A DNA stretch of 64,000 nt from Peptostreptococcus equinus (lineage in GTDB: Bacteria > Bacillota > Clostridia > Peptostreptococcales > Peptostreptococcaceae), in the NCBI RefSeq assembly GCF_027125355.1, contig NZ_CP114052.1, forward strand, positions 310,001 to 374,000, given 5' to 3'. The translations under genes were made by a program, and so were the position numbers. The notes beneath the pieces were generated by a model. That model was not told where the DNA came from. It saw nothing but the letters and a program-made list of their open reading frames with translations, and made no database searches. Shown here piece after piece: positions 1 through 8,476 of this stretch. The stretch's first letter is position 1; each line of letters opens with the position of its first letter.

Positions 1-684
1 GGGATTAGAGAGCGGTCAGATGAATTTGATTATGTGTATAAGGACTATCCTCCATATGAGATATTATCTAATAAATTTATGACATATGAACAAATTTTAG
101 AATTAAAGGATATAGAAGAAATATTGGAAATTTATTATAATTCGAGGAATTTTTCTTTATCTATAGAATACTTACTAGAGAGATATTATGATAGTCCATT
201 TAAATTTTTTAGGGAAATGGCTTCATATTTTAATGAAAATGGATACTTTGATTTAGCTAATGCAAAAAATAAATTATATGAAATTTTACTAGATTTTGCT
301 AAAGAAAGAGTATTTAAATCTAAAAATAAATTAATAGAAAATGATATTTTTAATGAAGTAGTAAAGTTTGACTATATATCTATTGGAAAGGTAACTAGTC
401 TGCCAGTGTTTTTAAATAGGATAGATGTAAATGATTATAAAAACAAAGGACATAAATTCTTGCAAATAGAGGAGAATCAAGTAAAGTATACACCTAATAA
501 TGAATTTCAAGCAGCTAAAAATATAATAAGGCATGTTCACTTTGAAGAATTTAAGTACAATATTATGGATATTAAAAAGGATTTAAAATGTAAAATTGAA
601 CAAAGGCAAAATACAATTTTATTCTATTACAATATAGATAAAATATTTGAAAAATCATATGCTTATGAGGTAATTCTACCTTAA
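1..684 (+). CDS. B12-binding-type radical SAM protein, C-terminal part (DUF4080-like), 5' truncated
   Basis: The reading frame is open from the first base of the window, so only the C-terminal part (about 227 residues) is visible and the true start lies upstream. The segment reads YKDYPPYEILSNKFM and then a helical region ending near residue 216. From memory this resembles the C-terminal DUF4080 region that follows the cobalamin-binding and radical SAM domains in a family of uncharacterised clostridial proteins. The cluster-binding CxxxCxxC motif is not in view, so the radical SAM assignment rests on this tail alone. The GTG at position 34 is internal and is not a plausible start. An extended -10 promoter for the next gene follows the stop codon. 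Confidence 0.6.
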   Translation, partial: GIRERSDEFDYVYKDYPPYEILSNKFMTYEQILELKDIEEILEIYYNSRNFSLSIEYLLERYYDSPFKFFREMASYFNENGYFDLANAKNKLYEILLDFAKERVFKSKNKLIENDIFNEVVKFDYISIGKVTSLPVFLNRIDVNDYKNKGHKFLQIEENQVKYTPNNEFQAAKNIIRHVHFEEFKYNIMDIKKDLKCKIEQRQNTILFYYNIDKIFEKSYAYEVILP

Positions 685-696
685 AATAAATTACTG

Positions 697-705
697 TGTT
701 ATAAT
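697..705 (+). promoter_or_regulatory. Extended -10 promoter element upstream of TPR gene
   Basis: TGTTATAAT is a TGn-extended -10 element placed 32 bases before the ATG at 737. No good -35 is seen 17 bases upstream. The same 9-mer occurs before the CWB2 genes at 1991 and 48976. Confidence 0.45.
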
Positions 706-736
706 AGGGTGTTATAGTTTTGAAAAGAGGTAAATT

Positions 737-1870
737 ATGAAAAATAGAATAGAAAAATACATATTAGAAAAGTCTGAGGAATTGGTCTTTATTACAATAA
801 ATGAATCAAGCGAATTGAATTTGCCAGGCTATGAAATACCCGAAGAAGGATTAAAACTTCCTATAAAAAGTTCTGTATTAGTAAACTCAATAAAAGATAA
901 TAAGGCACAGGAAGAATTAAATTTAGTGTCAATAGTAGATGCTGTCCTATTTTTACAGGGCATAGATAGCGGTTTTTTATACAATGATGAATATGATAAA
1001 TTTATTCAAGCTTTTTCCCAAAGAATGAATTTCAAGCCTTTAGAATATTTGGGGTATATGTCTCAAGAAGCATATAATAGAGGAGAAGTAAGTGATGCAC
1101 TAGTATACATAAAATCATATCTAAGAAGAGATGATAAGGACACGATGGCACTTTATCAGTATGCTATTATTTGTCAAGAATTAAGTATGAGATACCAAAA
1201 AGACGAGGATATAAAAGCTATGAATGATTTTTTGATAGAGGCATCTACTGCCCTTGAAAAAATAATAGACGTAAATCCGGAATTTGCTTTAGCATACTAT
1301 CAGTTAGGTTTTCACTATTCAAATCAAAAACAATATGTGAAATCAAAATTAACATGGCAAAAAGCCATCGAATTGGGTTTAGAAGAGGAACTAAACTCTG
1401 AACTAATAGAAAATTTGGATAGGATGGAATTTAAAGTTCAGTATGAAGAGGGATACAATCTAGTATTCCAAGGTAATGCTGAAGAAGGGCTTGAGAAGTT
1501 ACGTCCCTTAGAAGACGAAAATCCGGATTGGTGGAATTTATTATTTGTAATAAGCCTTGCATACAAATCTCTTGGAGAGAATACAAAGGCAAAATCTTAT
1601 TTGGAAAAGATATTAATTATAAGACCAACTCAGGTAGATACATTAGTAGAACTAGCTTTATCTTATGCAGAGGAAGGTAATCTAAATCAGTCAATTGAGT
1701 TATTGGCAAAGGCAAGTAAAATTAAAAAAGATAATCCAGAAATATTATGTAACTTAGGAATGGCATATTTACATAATGGAGATTATGATAATGCAAAATA
1801 CTATATAGAAAGAGCTTATGAAATTGATCCAACTGATCAAGTTACAATTGCTTGTATGAGTCAGATATAA
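737..1870 (+). CDS. Tetratricopeptide repeat protein
   Basis: This is a 377-residue cytoplasmic protein with no signal peptide or membrane segment. The N-terminal 90 residues are not recognised. From about residue 105 onward it is built of TPR-like helical pairs with the usual small/Tyr/Pro spacing, for example ALAYYQLGFHYSNQKQYVKS, ALSYAEEGNLNQSIELL and LGMAYLHNGDYDNAKYYIE, ending in the AYEIDPTD signature. TPR proteins are protein-protein scaffolds, and no enzymatic motif is visible, so the partner is unknown. The start is supported by AGAGGT seven bases upstream. It appears monocistronic: it has its own extended -10 element, and a separate promoter precedes the next gene. Confidence 0.75.
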   Translation: MKNRIEKYILEKSEELVFITINESSELNLPGYEIPEEGLKLPIKSSVLVNSIKDNKAQEELNLVSIVDAVLFLQGIDSGFLYNDEYDKFIQAFSQRMNFKPLEYLGYMSQEAYNRGEVSDALVYIKSYLRRDDKDTMALYQYAIICQELSMRYQKDEDIKAMNDFLIEASTALEKIIDVNPEFALAYYQLGFHYSNQKQYVKSKLTWQKAIELGLEEELNSELIENLDRMEFKVQYEEGYNLVFQGNAEEGLEKLRPLEDENPDWWNLLFVISLAYKSLGENTKAKSYLEKILIIRPTQVDTLVELALSYAEEGNLNQSIELLAKASKIKKDNPEILCNLGMAYLHNGDYDNAKYYIERAYEIDPTDQVTIACMSQI

Positions 1871-1950
1871 TTTTGCGTGGATATGTGTATTATTAAATTT
1901 GACTAAGGATATTTATAAATAGACTTATTACAGTTTTAATATTTAAATTA

Positions 1951-1959
1951 TGTTATAAT
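1951..1959 (+). promoter_or_regulatory. Extended -10 promoter of CWB2/NlpC gene
   Basis: TGTTATAAT lies 31 bases before the ATG at 1991, with no convincing -35. A GAGGGGGG ribosome binding site follows. Confidence 0.45.
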
Positions 1960-1990
1960 TATTTTAAAACAAAATGAGGGGGGTAAGTCT

Positions 1991-3823
1991 ATGAAAATTA
2001 ATAAAATTAGATTTAAAAGAATAGCTATAAAAATGATTTCATTGTCTATGGCTATTTCTTTATGTTTAGGTACATTTTCTTCTAGTGCAACAAATACATT
2101 TATTAGAGTAAATGGAAATGATAGGTATGAAACATCTAAACTAACATCTGAATACATGAATTCAGATGTTTTAGTTCTTGCGAGTGGATCATCTTTTGCA
2201 GATGCTCTAAGTGCGGTAAATATTTGCAATAAATATAATGCAAAGTTATTATTAGTAAGAGGTGATGAAAACTTAAGAGATTATATTAAAAAAGCAAATT
2301 TTAAGAAAATATATATAGTAGGTGGAAACTCAACAATATCAGCTCAAATTGAAGAAAATATAAAAGGGATTAATATAGAAATAAAAAGATTAGCTGGTAT
2401 TGATAGATATGCTACTAATTTAGAAACATTGAAAGATACTAAATATAAAAATTTAGGTTTAGCTGATGGAACTAATTATGCAGATGCTTTAAGTTCTTCA
2501 AAGTTTTTAAAAGAAAAAGAACTTGGACTTATGTTGATTAATCCAAAAATCAACATATCCCTACCTGAAGGCATGAATGTATCTTACATTTTCGGAGGTG
2601 TAAATAGTGTTCCAGAAATAGGTAAGGGGCAGAGAATAGCAGGAAAAAATAGATATGATACATCTATTGAAATAGCAAGAATGACAGAAAGTATAAATAT
2701 TACATATGTATCAGGAAGAGATTATGCGGATGCACTTAGTGCTGTAAATATTGCAAATAGTAGAAATAGTGATGTAGTATTAGTACCAATAACAAAAAAT
2801 ATATCAACTACAAACCTAAGCGCGGAAGCAGACGAAATTTATGTAGTAGGGGGTCAAGATTCTGTTTGGGAAGCAGCTGTAAATCAAGCGATTAAAGGTA
2901 CAGAATTTGTGCAGATTGATGGCAAATATTCTTATATAACTGAAAATGAAAAAAATTACTTGATAGAAACTTCAACAAATAAAAAATTTAATTATAATGA
3001 TACAAAAAATGGAATAATAAATTTAGATAGTAAGATGTATTTACTCAATACAGATAGTTCGATCAGAAGCGGATGGATTAAAAATGATTCACAAACATTC
3101 TACTCTGAACTAAAAACTGGATTTATAAGAGGTTGGAAAAAAATAGGCAACTCCATCTACTATTTTTCTCCAAGTGATTATCATATGTATTCAGGCGATA
3201 TAATTCAGTCAACGGGTGAAGGAGCATACTGGTTTGGAATAAATGGAGAATTGAAAACAGGAACCAAGGCTCAGGGATATAGACGAAAGAGTGTGAAATG
3301 GTATGGTCCAAATAATATAGAGTTACAAAATGGTTGGCTGAGACAAGAAGATGCAAAATCAAGATTTAGAGGACAAGACATAGTGAATTTTGCTCTACAA
3401 TATGATGGATTACCATTTAAATGGTACGGATCAGATTTAAGAGATTCCAGAGGTGTGTATTGCTGTGGAGCTGTTTATTCCGCTTATAAAGAGTTTGGAA
3501 TTAGAATGATGGGCCCCAATGATATGAATATAAAATTAGAAGGTGGATACATTATGGTGAGGCTTCAATATCAAAAGGCAAATGAATATGGGTTCAAATA
3601 TATACCTACGAACTTTAATAATATGAGACCTGGAGATATAAATTATTCTGCAGCTCCTAATGGAGGTGGATATAACCATGCAGCCCTTTATATAGGAAAG
3701 AATGGAGATAGACCAATGACAATACATGCCACACTAGCAGATGGATATGTTACAGAGCCTATGAGTATAATTACAAATACTTGGGGATATCATTATTTAA
3801 ACACATTAAGATATATAAATTAA
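1991..3823 (+). CDS. Cell-wall protein: three CWB2 repeats, YG-type repeats, C-terminal NlpC/P60-like domain
   Basis: This is a 610-residue secreted protein. A basic start and hydrophobic stretch (residues 10-33) form a signal peptide. Three CWB2 repeats follow at about 38-128, 131-212 and 214-303, each with the (N/K)(N/D)RY(E/A/D)T and (A/D)DALS signatures. In Peptostreptococcaceae CWB2 modules hold proteins on the wall by binding a secondary polymer. Residues 345-455 carry Trp/Tyr/Gly-rich segments like type 1 cell-wall-binding (YG) repeats. Residues 460-610 look like NlpC/P60: a Cys nucleophile in YCCG (C491), PGDI, and NHAALYIG with H563. The usual DCSG is altered to YCCG, so peptidase or amidase activity is likely but not certain. 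There is no sortase motif. It may act as a wall hydrolase next to the pilus island. Confidence 0.8.
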   Translation: MKINKIRFKRIAIKMISLSMAISLCLGTFSSSATNTFIRVNGNDRYETSKLTSEYMNSDVLVLASGSSFADALSAVNICNKYNAKLLLVRGDENLRDYIKKANFKKIYIVGGNSTISAQIEENIKGINIEIKRLAGIDRYATNLETLKDTKYKNLGLADGTNYADALSSSKFLKEKELGLMLINPKINISLPEGMNVSYIFGGVNSVPEIGKGQRIAGKNRYDTSIEIARMTESINITYVSGRDYADALSAVNIANSRNSDVVLVPITKNISTTNLSAEADEIYVVGGQDSVWEAAVNQAIKGTEFVQIDGKYSYITENEKNYLIETSTNKKFNYNDTKNGIINLDSKMYLLNTDSSIRSGWIKNDSQTFYSELKTGFIRGWKKIGNSIYYFSPSDYHMYSGDIIQSTGEGAYWFGINGELKTGTKAQGYRRKSVKWYGPNNIELQNGWLRQEDAKSRFRGQDIVNFALQYDGLPFKWYGSDLRDSRGVYCCGAVYSAYKEFGIRMMGPNDMNIKLEGGYIMVRLQYQKANEYGFKYIPTNFNNMRPGDINYSAAPNGGGYNHAALYIGKNGDRPMTIHATLADGYVTEPMSIITNTWGYHYLNTLRYIN

Positions 3824-3919
3824 TTGTATAAAAAATTTTCATAGGCATAAAAATATAATATTTTAAATTAATAAATTCTCCAAAAATTTGGAATAAAATA
3901 CTTGATTATATATTATCGA

Positions 3920-3967
3920 CCAAATTAAAAAATCCTATCTCAAAAGAGATAGGATTTTTTAATTTGG
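3920..3967. terminator. Bidirectional rho-independent terminator
   Basis: A perfect 22-bp inverted repeat (3920-3941 and 3946-3967) with an AAAA loop has A and T tracts on both flanks. It ends the CWB2/NlpC transcript, about 97 bases after the stop codon. Confidence 0.85.
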
Positions 3968-4395
3968 TAAGTTCATAAAACAATATAGTGTTTGACTTAT
4001 TTTATGCTTATAATTAGCCGTAATTTTGACACAATATGAATATATGTTTAATTATTGGATATATATCTATTGCATTGAAAACTTTGGGAAATTAGTTTAA
4101 TAAAAAATAATTTAATTATTTTAAATAGAATAGTTTACTTTTTAAATAAAAACTGTTAAAATAATAAAAGTGAAATTGAGGCTAATATGAATCAAAAATA
4201 TGGCTATAGTAAATCTAAATAAAGGTTAATTTTGTGTTTGAATTATTAATTATTTTATTAAATATAATAAAGTATGAAAAGTAATAAATAGAAATAATAA
4301 GTATAAAATAATTATAATTCAAAAAATAAAAGTCTGAAGTTTATCTTATTAAAATCTATTAGCAGGCAAATAAAAAATGAAAAGGAGTAAAAGCA
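3968..4395 (+). promoter_or_regulatory. AT-rich leader of the pilus island with candidate promoter
   Basis: No gene is seen in this 428-base stretch. The best promoter candidate is TTGAAT at 4238-4243 and TATAAT at 4263-4268, with a somewhat long 19-base spacing. It would give a leader of about 120 bases before the backbone pilin. No riboswitch fold or clear inverted repeat was recognised. Confidence 0.3.
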
Positions 4396-6483
4396 ATGAG
4401 TAATTCAAGGAAAGAAAAGAGAAGGTTTTTAAGGTTTATTTCTACCTTCTTGGCATTTGTAATGATGCTTACAATTTTAGCGCCTCTAGTATCAAGAGCA
4501 GCAGATGTCGATAATACAACTGATACAGTAACATTACATAAAATGGTATTAGATGATGCTAGTATATCTAGTGACAAGTTCCCAGGAACTACAGGTTTAG
4601 ATGGAACTGTGTACCAAGGAGGTCAAATAGCAGATACTGCAAAGTATTTTGGGCAAAATTCAAAAGAAGTGTCAGGGGTATACTTTGCCTTAAAATTTGC
4701 AGATGACTATTCAGATTCTACTCTTAGAGGTCAATATGTAAAAAAGGATACAGATAATCTGACACCAAAAAAACCACTTGAGGGAACTAATGACATTACA
4801 CAAGCCGTAGGAGGTCTAACACAAAACCAAGGTATTGAATTTAAGACTAGTGGATTAAGAGGTAAATTTGTCATTGTTGAAGATAGAACAAAGTCAACAT
4901 ATAAAGGTGATGACAATAATAAGGAATTAACAAAGATGAAAGCCGTTCCAGTTGAACTTACTTTACCTATAGTTGATAAGACTGGTGTAGTTAAGGTAGC
5001 ACATGTATATCCAAAAAATACTGAGAATGCACCTACTACAACTAAGAAGTTCAATAAAGAATTCACTAATAAAATATCAGTAGAAAATACAGAAATACCA
5101 AGTATAAGTGTGGGTGATGAAGTACCTTATATAATTAATTCTACAATATCTGAAGGATCTACATATAAGACTTTACAGTGGCGTGATGAAATGTCAAAAG
5201 GATTAACATTTAATAAAAATGTAGTTATTAAAATGGATGGTTCTGTTTTTGGAACAGAAAACTACAATATAATAAATACTCAGCACGGATTTATACTTAC
5301 ATTGAATGCAACTGGTTTATCTAAAGTCGAAGCAGCTGCAAAAACTAAAGAAGTTAAATTCACGCTTGAATATTCAGCTACATTAAACAGTGAAGCTCAG
5401 GTAGATGTAAAACAACCAAATAAGGTTATATTTGATTGGGGTAATAGACCTACAGAAAACTCTACTCCTAAATCAGTTAATCCAAGTAACGGTAAAATAA
5501 AAGCTACAAAAACTTGGGGTGAAGGAACAGTTCAAAAAGAAGTAACATTCGAATTATATAAAGAAAGTGATGGTAAATTAATCAATTCTAAGACTACTAC
5601 AACTGGTTCAGTAGAATTTGACAATTTATCAGATACAGAAAAGTACTATGTAATAGAAAAATATGTCGATGGAACAGTAATACCTAATTACTCTAGCTCT
5701 ACTGCAGGGGATGTACAAATAAAGAATGAAAAAAATCCTAATCCTAAACCAATAGAGCCAGAACCAGTAAGTGTAATAACTCATGGTAAAAAGTTTGTGA
5801 AAACTAACAACGAAAAACCAGGTAATGCTACAAAGCCACTAGTTGGAGCTGAATTTGTGGTTACTAATAATGAAGGTAAGTTCCTAACTTATAAGTCTGA
5901 CTCGCAGATGACTGATGAGAAAAACGCATATGAACAAGCAGAAAAAGAGTATAGAGATGAACTCGCAAAAGTAAAAATTGATGAAAATGATACGCTTGTA
6001 TATGAATCTGGTGCAAGTGCTGAAACTATAAAGCAGAAAAAAGATGCACGCGATTTGGCATATAAAAAGGCTAAATTATTCTATGAGTGGAAAGAAATTC
6101 AAGCTACTAGTAATGAAGAATTATCTAATAATACAGTCAACAAGCTAGTAAAACTAATATCTAATGATAAGGGTCAGTTTGAAGTGATTGGTTTATCAAA
6201 AGGTGAATACACATTAAGAGAAATTAAAGCACCAAATGGATATGCACTTACATCAACACAAGAGTTTAAGTTCAATGTTGATTACAATACATATACTAGT
6301 GCAGGAGATATAGACTACGATAATGCTAATACAACTGATAAGAAAGATGCAATGCAGATTAGAAATAATAGAATTTCAATACCAATGACAGGTGGTATAG
6401 GATCTATTATTGTTGTAGTTGCTGGTATAGCAATAGTTGCAGCTGGTGTATATCTTAAAAAGAGAACTTCTAGTATAGAATAA
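4396..6483 (+). CDS. LPXTG-type backbone (major) pilin, SpaH/EbpB-like
   Basis: This 695-residue precursor is the polymerising shaft subunit of a covalent pilus. It has a basic signal peptide ending near VSRA-AD (about residue 35). The pilin motif is AHVYPKN with the polymerising Lys at K207. Next come isopeptide-forming Ig-like domains, a helical Lys/Glu-rich insertion at roughly residues 510-590, and an E-box (YTLREIKAPNGYAL) that closes the intramolecular isopeptide bond. The sorting signal is IPMTG at 662-666, then a hydrophobic span and KKR tail. In this family a class C sortase cleaves after the sorting Thr and joins it to the pilin Lys of the next subunit. AAAGGAG lies nine bases before the ATG. 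It leads the five-gene pilus cluster and is followed by strong hairpins. Confidence 0.9.
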   Translation: MSNSRKEKRRFLRFISTFLAFVMMLTILAPLVSRAADVDNTTDTVTLHKMVLDDASISSDKFPGTTGLDGTVYQGGQIADTAKYFGQNSKEVSGVYFALKFADDYSDSTLRGQYVKKDTDNLTPKKPLEGTNDITQAVGGLTQNQGIEFKTSGLRGKFVIVEDRTKSTYKGDDNNKELTKMKAVPVELTLPIVDKTGVVKVAHVYPKNTENAPTTTKKFNKEFTNKISVENTEIPSISVGDEVPYIINSTISEGSTYKTLQWRDEMSKGLTFNKNVVIKMDGSVFGTENYNIINTQHGFILTLNATGLSKVEAAAKTKEVKFTLEYSATLNSEAQVDVKQPNKVIFDWGNRPTENSTPKSVNPSNGKIKATKTWGEGTVQKEVTFELYKESDGKLINSKTTTTGSVEFDNLSDTEKYYVIEKYVDGTVIPNYSSSTAGDVQIKNEKNPNPKPIEPEPVSVITHGKKFVKTNNEKPGNATKPLVGAEFVVTNNEGKFLTYKSDSQMTDEKNAYEQAEKEYRDELAKVKIDENDTLVYESGASAETIKQKKDARDLAYKKAKLFYEWKEIQATSNEELSNNTVNKLVKLISNDKGQFEVIGLSKGEYTLREIKAPNGYALTSTQEFKFNVDYNTYTSAGDIDYDNANTTDKKDAMQIRNNRISIPMTGGIGSIIVVVAGIAIVAAGVYLKKRTSSIE

Positions 6484-6496
6484 TACTAAAATATAT

Positions 6497-6563
6497 GAGT
6501 TGCCGAGTTTTTCGGCTTCTCAACAAAAAGTTGAATAAAAAGTATTCAACTTTTTGTTGAGAA
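6497..6563 (+). promoter_or_regulatory. Overlapping stem-loops after the backbone pilin gene
   Basis: Two hairpins share sequence. The upstream one pairs GTTG (6499-6502) with CAAC (6521-6524) around a GCCG/CGGC core (6502-6516). The downstream one is a perfect 20-bp inverted repeat, 6517-6536 with 6544-6563, and a 7-base loop. No U-tract follows the second stem, so it is not a classical terminator. It may act as an mRNA-stabilising or processing hairpin, or as a partial attenuator that sets the excess of backbone pilin over downstream genes. Confidence 0.6.
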
Positions 6564-6619
6564 AAAGTATAATTTTGAATTTCAAAAATCGTAAATAGAT
6601 AGGATAGAGGAGAGTTTTA

Positions 6620-7543
6620 ATGAAAAAAAATAAGTGTATTTTAGCTATTATGACTACTTTAGTAGTTGCGTTGACCTTTGTGGCAACAAAAATTCCGGTG
6701 GCCAAAGCCATGGAAAATCAAAGTTCATTATCGATTGAATACGTAAATACAGAAAAAGACGTAAGTGGAAAGAAATTTGGACTAGTGAAAATTAGTGATA
6801 ACACTGATTTTTTTGACAGCGAGAAAAAAGAAAAAATGTTGGAATTAGAAAAATTGGATTTAGATACAATTTTAAAAAAATATTCAGCTAAAGATTTGAT
6901 AGTAGCACCTGATACGGACGAATATGGAAAAGCTAGCATAAATAATATAGACAAAGGTTCATATTATTTGATAGGAATTGAAAAAAAAGATAAGAAATGG
7001 GAAAAGATAAATTTTGCAATACCTTCAATAGTCACAATAAAAACAGAAAAATCAGAGACATGGGTATTTCCTAAGTCAAATGAAGAGCAATTAGCAGGCA
7101 AAGATAAGTTAGATGTAGAAAAAGTGTGGGTTGGAGGAAAATTAAGTAAGGTAGAAGTTCATTTATACGCAAATGACAAAAAGATAAATGAAGTAGAACT
7201 TAATGAAGGAAATCAATGGAAATTCTCTTTCAAAAACCTTGATAGGATAGACCAGAACGGAAAAGATATAAAATATTTAGTGAAAGAGATAGTGCCATCA
7301 GGATACGTTTCAAGTCAAAAATATAATGAAAAAACTAATACATATATAATTACTAATACAAAAGAAAATAACGGCAAGAACGAAAGTGGCATTAATGAAA
7401 ATAATGTTAATAAGGCAAATAACAACAATTCTAAAAATTTAGGCTCACTTATAAAAACAGGAGATAATTTAATTTATTTATTGATTGGTGTTGGTATTAT
7501 AATGATGGCTATAGGTTATAAAATCTATAAAAAGGTAAGATAA
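6620..7543 (+). CDS. LPXTG-type accessory (probably basal) pilin with a Cna-B domain
   Basis: This 307-residue surface protein has a signal peptide of about 31 residues (hydrophobic core, then AKAMEN). The first domain ends with TWVFPK, which resembles a pilin motif and may offer a Lys for linkage. A Cna-B-like domain follows (about residues 113-245, from VEKVWVGG to the E-box-like YLVKEIVPSGY and the closing ITNT). An Asn-rich linker leads to the sorting signal LIKTG at 277-281, a transmembrane span and a basic tail. LIKTG is a variant of LPXTG with Ile in place of Pro. Its small size and single Cna-B domain fit a basal or minor pilin, although the exact position in the fibre is inferred. 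Confidence 0.8.
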   Translation: MKKNKCILAIMTTLVVALTFVATKIPVAKAMENQSSLSIEYVNTEKDVSGKKFGLVKISDNTDFFDSEKKEKMLELEKLDLDTILKKYSAKDLIVAPDTDEYGKASINNIDKGSYYLIGIEKKDKKWEKINFAIPSIVTIKTEKSETWVFPKSNEEQLAGKDKLDVEKVWVGGKLSKVEVHLYANDKKINEVELNEGNQWKFSFKNLDRIDQNGKDIKYLVKEIVPSGYVSSQKYNEKTNTYIITNTKENNGKNESGINENNVNKANNNNSKNLGSLIKTGDNLIYLLIGVGIIMMAIGYKIYKKVR

Positions 7544-7555
7544 AGAGGTAGAAAT

Positions 7556-8464
7556 TTGAATAATATAGATAAAGGCAGTCATTTAAAAGAACATGAGAAA
7601 AAAATAAATATAAAAAAAAATAATAATAAAGTTAAGAAAAAAAAATCTAAAGTAATCAACTATATAGTCAACTCAATGATTATCGTTGGGATTTTAGTAG
7701 TGTCATACCCTTTTCTAAGTCAAAGCTATTATTCTTATTTATCTAAACAAAATGTAGAAGATTTTAATGAGGAAACGAAAAAATTAACTTCAAAAGAAGT
7801 AGAAGAAAGAATGACTTTGGCAAAAGCATATAATGATTCTTTAACCAACAACACAGTTTTTGATCCATATACAAAAAAGAGATTAGATGAAGGAAGAAAG
7901 TCATATGCAAAGATGTTGGAAATAAATGAGAAGATTGGACATGTATCTATACCAAAAATAAAAGAGGATTTGCCTATTTATGCTGGTACTACAGAAAAAG
8001 TACTTCAAAAAGGTGTAGGGCATATGGAAAATACATCTCTTCCTATAGGAGGAAAGGGCACACATTCAGTATTGACAGCTCATACGGGATTGCCAAACAA
8101 CAGGTTATTCACTGATTTAATTAAATTAAAAATTGGAGATACTTTTTATATTACTAATATAAAAGGGACAATAGCCTATAAAGTTGATCAAATAAAAGTA
8201 GTATTACCTACACAGTTTGGAGATTTAGCTATTGATACCAACAAAGACTATGTTACTTTGTTGACATGTACTCCATATATGATAAATACACATAGATTAT
8301 TAGTTAGAGGACATAGAATCCCATATAATCAAGACAAAAAGAATAAAGAAGAAAGTAAATATAAATTTTCAGCTTTAATAAAAATAGGAATAGTGATACT
8401 AGTTTTATTGTTATTAGTGTATTTGCTTTTGAGAAGGAATAAAAAGAAAAAAAGTGTTAAGTAA
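7556..8464 (+). CDS. Class C pilus sortase (first of three)
   Basis: This is a 302-residue membrane transpeptidase that polymerises pilins. It has a cytoplasmic Lys/Asn-rich N-terminus (residues 1-35), a transmembrane helix (about 36-56), the class C lid motif DPY at 103-105, catalytic His H176 in TAHTG, Cys C238 in TLLTC, Arg R247, and a C-terminal transmembrane segment (about 275-293). The two membrane anchors and the lid are class C hallmarks. The start is TTG with AGAGGT upstream, 12 bases after the accessory pilin stop. Two runs of nine A (7612-7620 and 7637-7645) lie inside the cytoplasmic coding segment and could allow slippage. It is about half identical by eye to the next gene, suggesting tandem duplication. 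Confidence 0.9.
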   Translation: MNNIDKGSHLKEHEKKINIKKNNNKVKKKKSKVINYIVNSMIIVGILVVSYPFLSQSYYSYLSKQNVEDFNEETKKLTSKEVEERMTLAKAYNDSLTNNTVFDPYTKKRLDEGRKSYAKMLEINEKIGHVSIPKIKEDLPIYAGTTEKVLQKGVGHMENTSLPIGGKGTHSVLTAHTGLPNNRLFTDLIKLKIGDTFYITNIKGTIAYKVDQIKVVLPTQFGDLAIDTNKDYVTLLTCTPYMINTHRLLVRGHRIPYNQDKKNKEESKYKFSALIKIGIVILVLLLLVYLLLRRNKKKKSVK

Positions 8465-8476
8465 GGATATATTAAA

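Noticed and set aside
3992..4014. TTGACT and TATAAT upstream of the pilus island as a promoter
   Set aside because: The spacing is only 11 bases, too short for a sigma-A promoter. It may be chance in AT-rich DNA.
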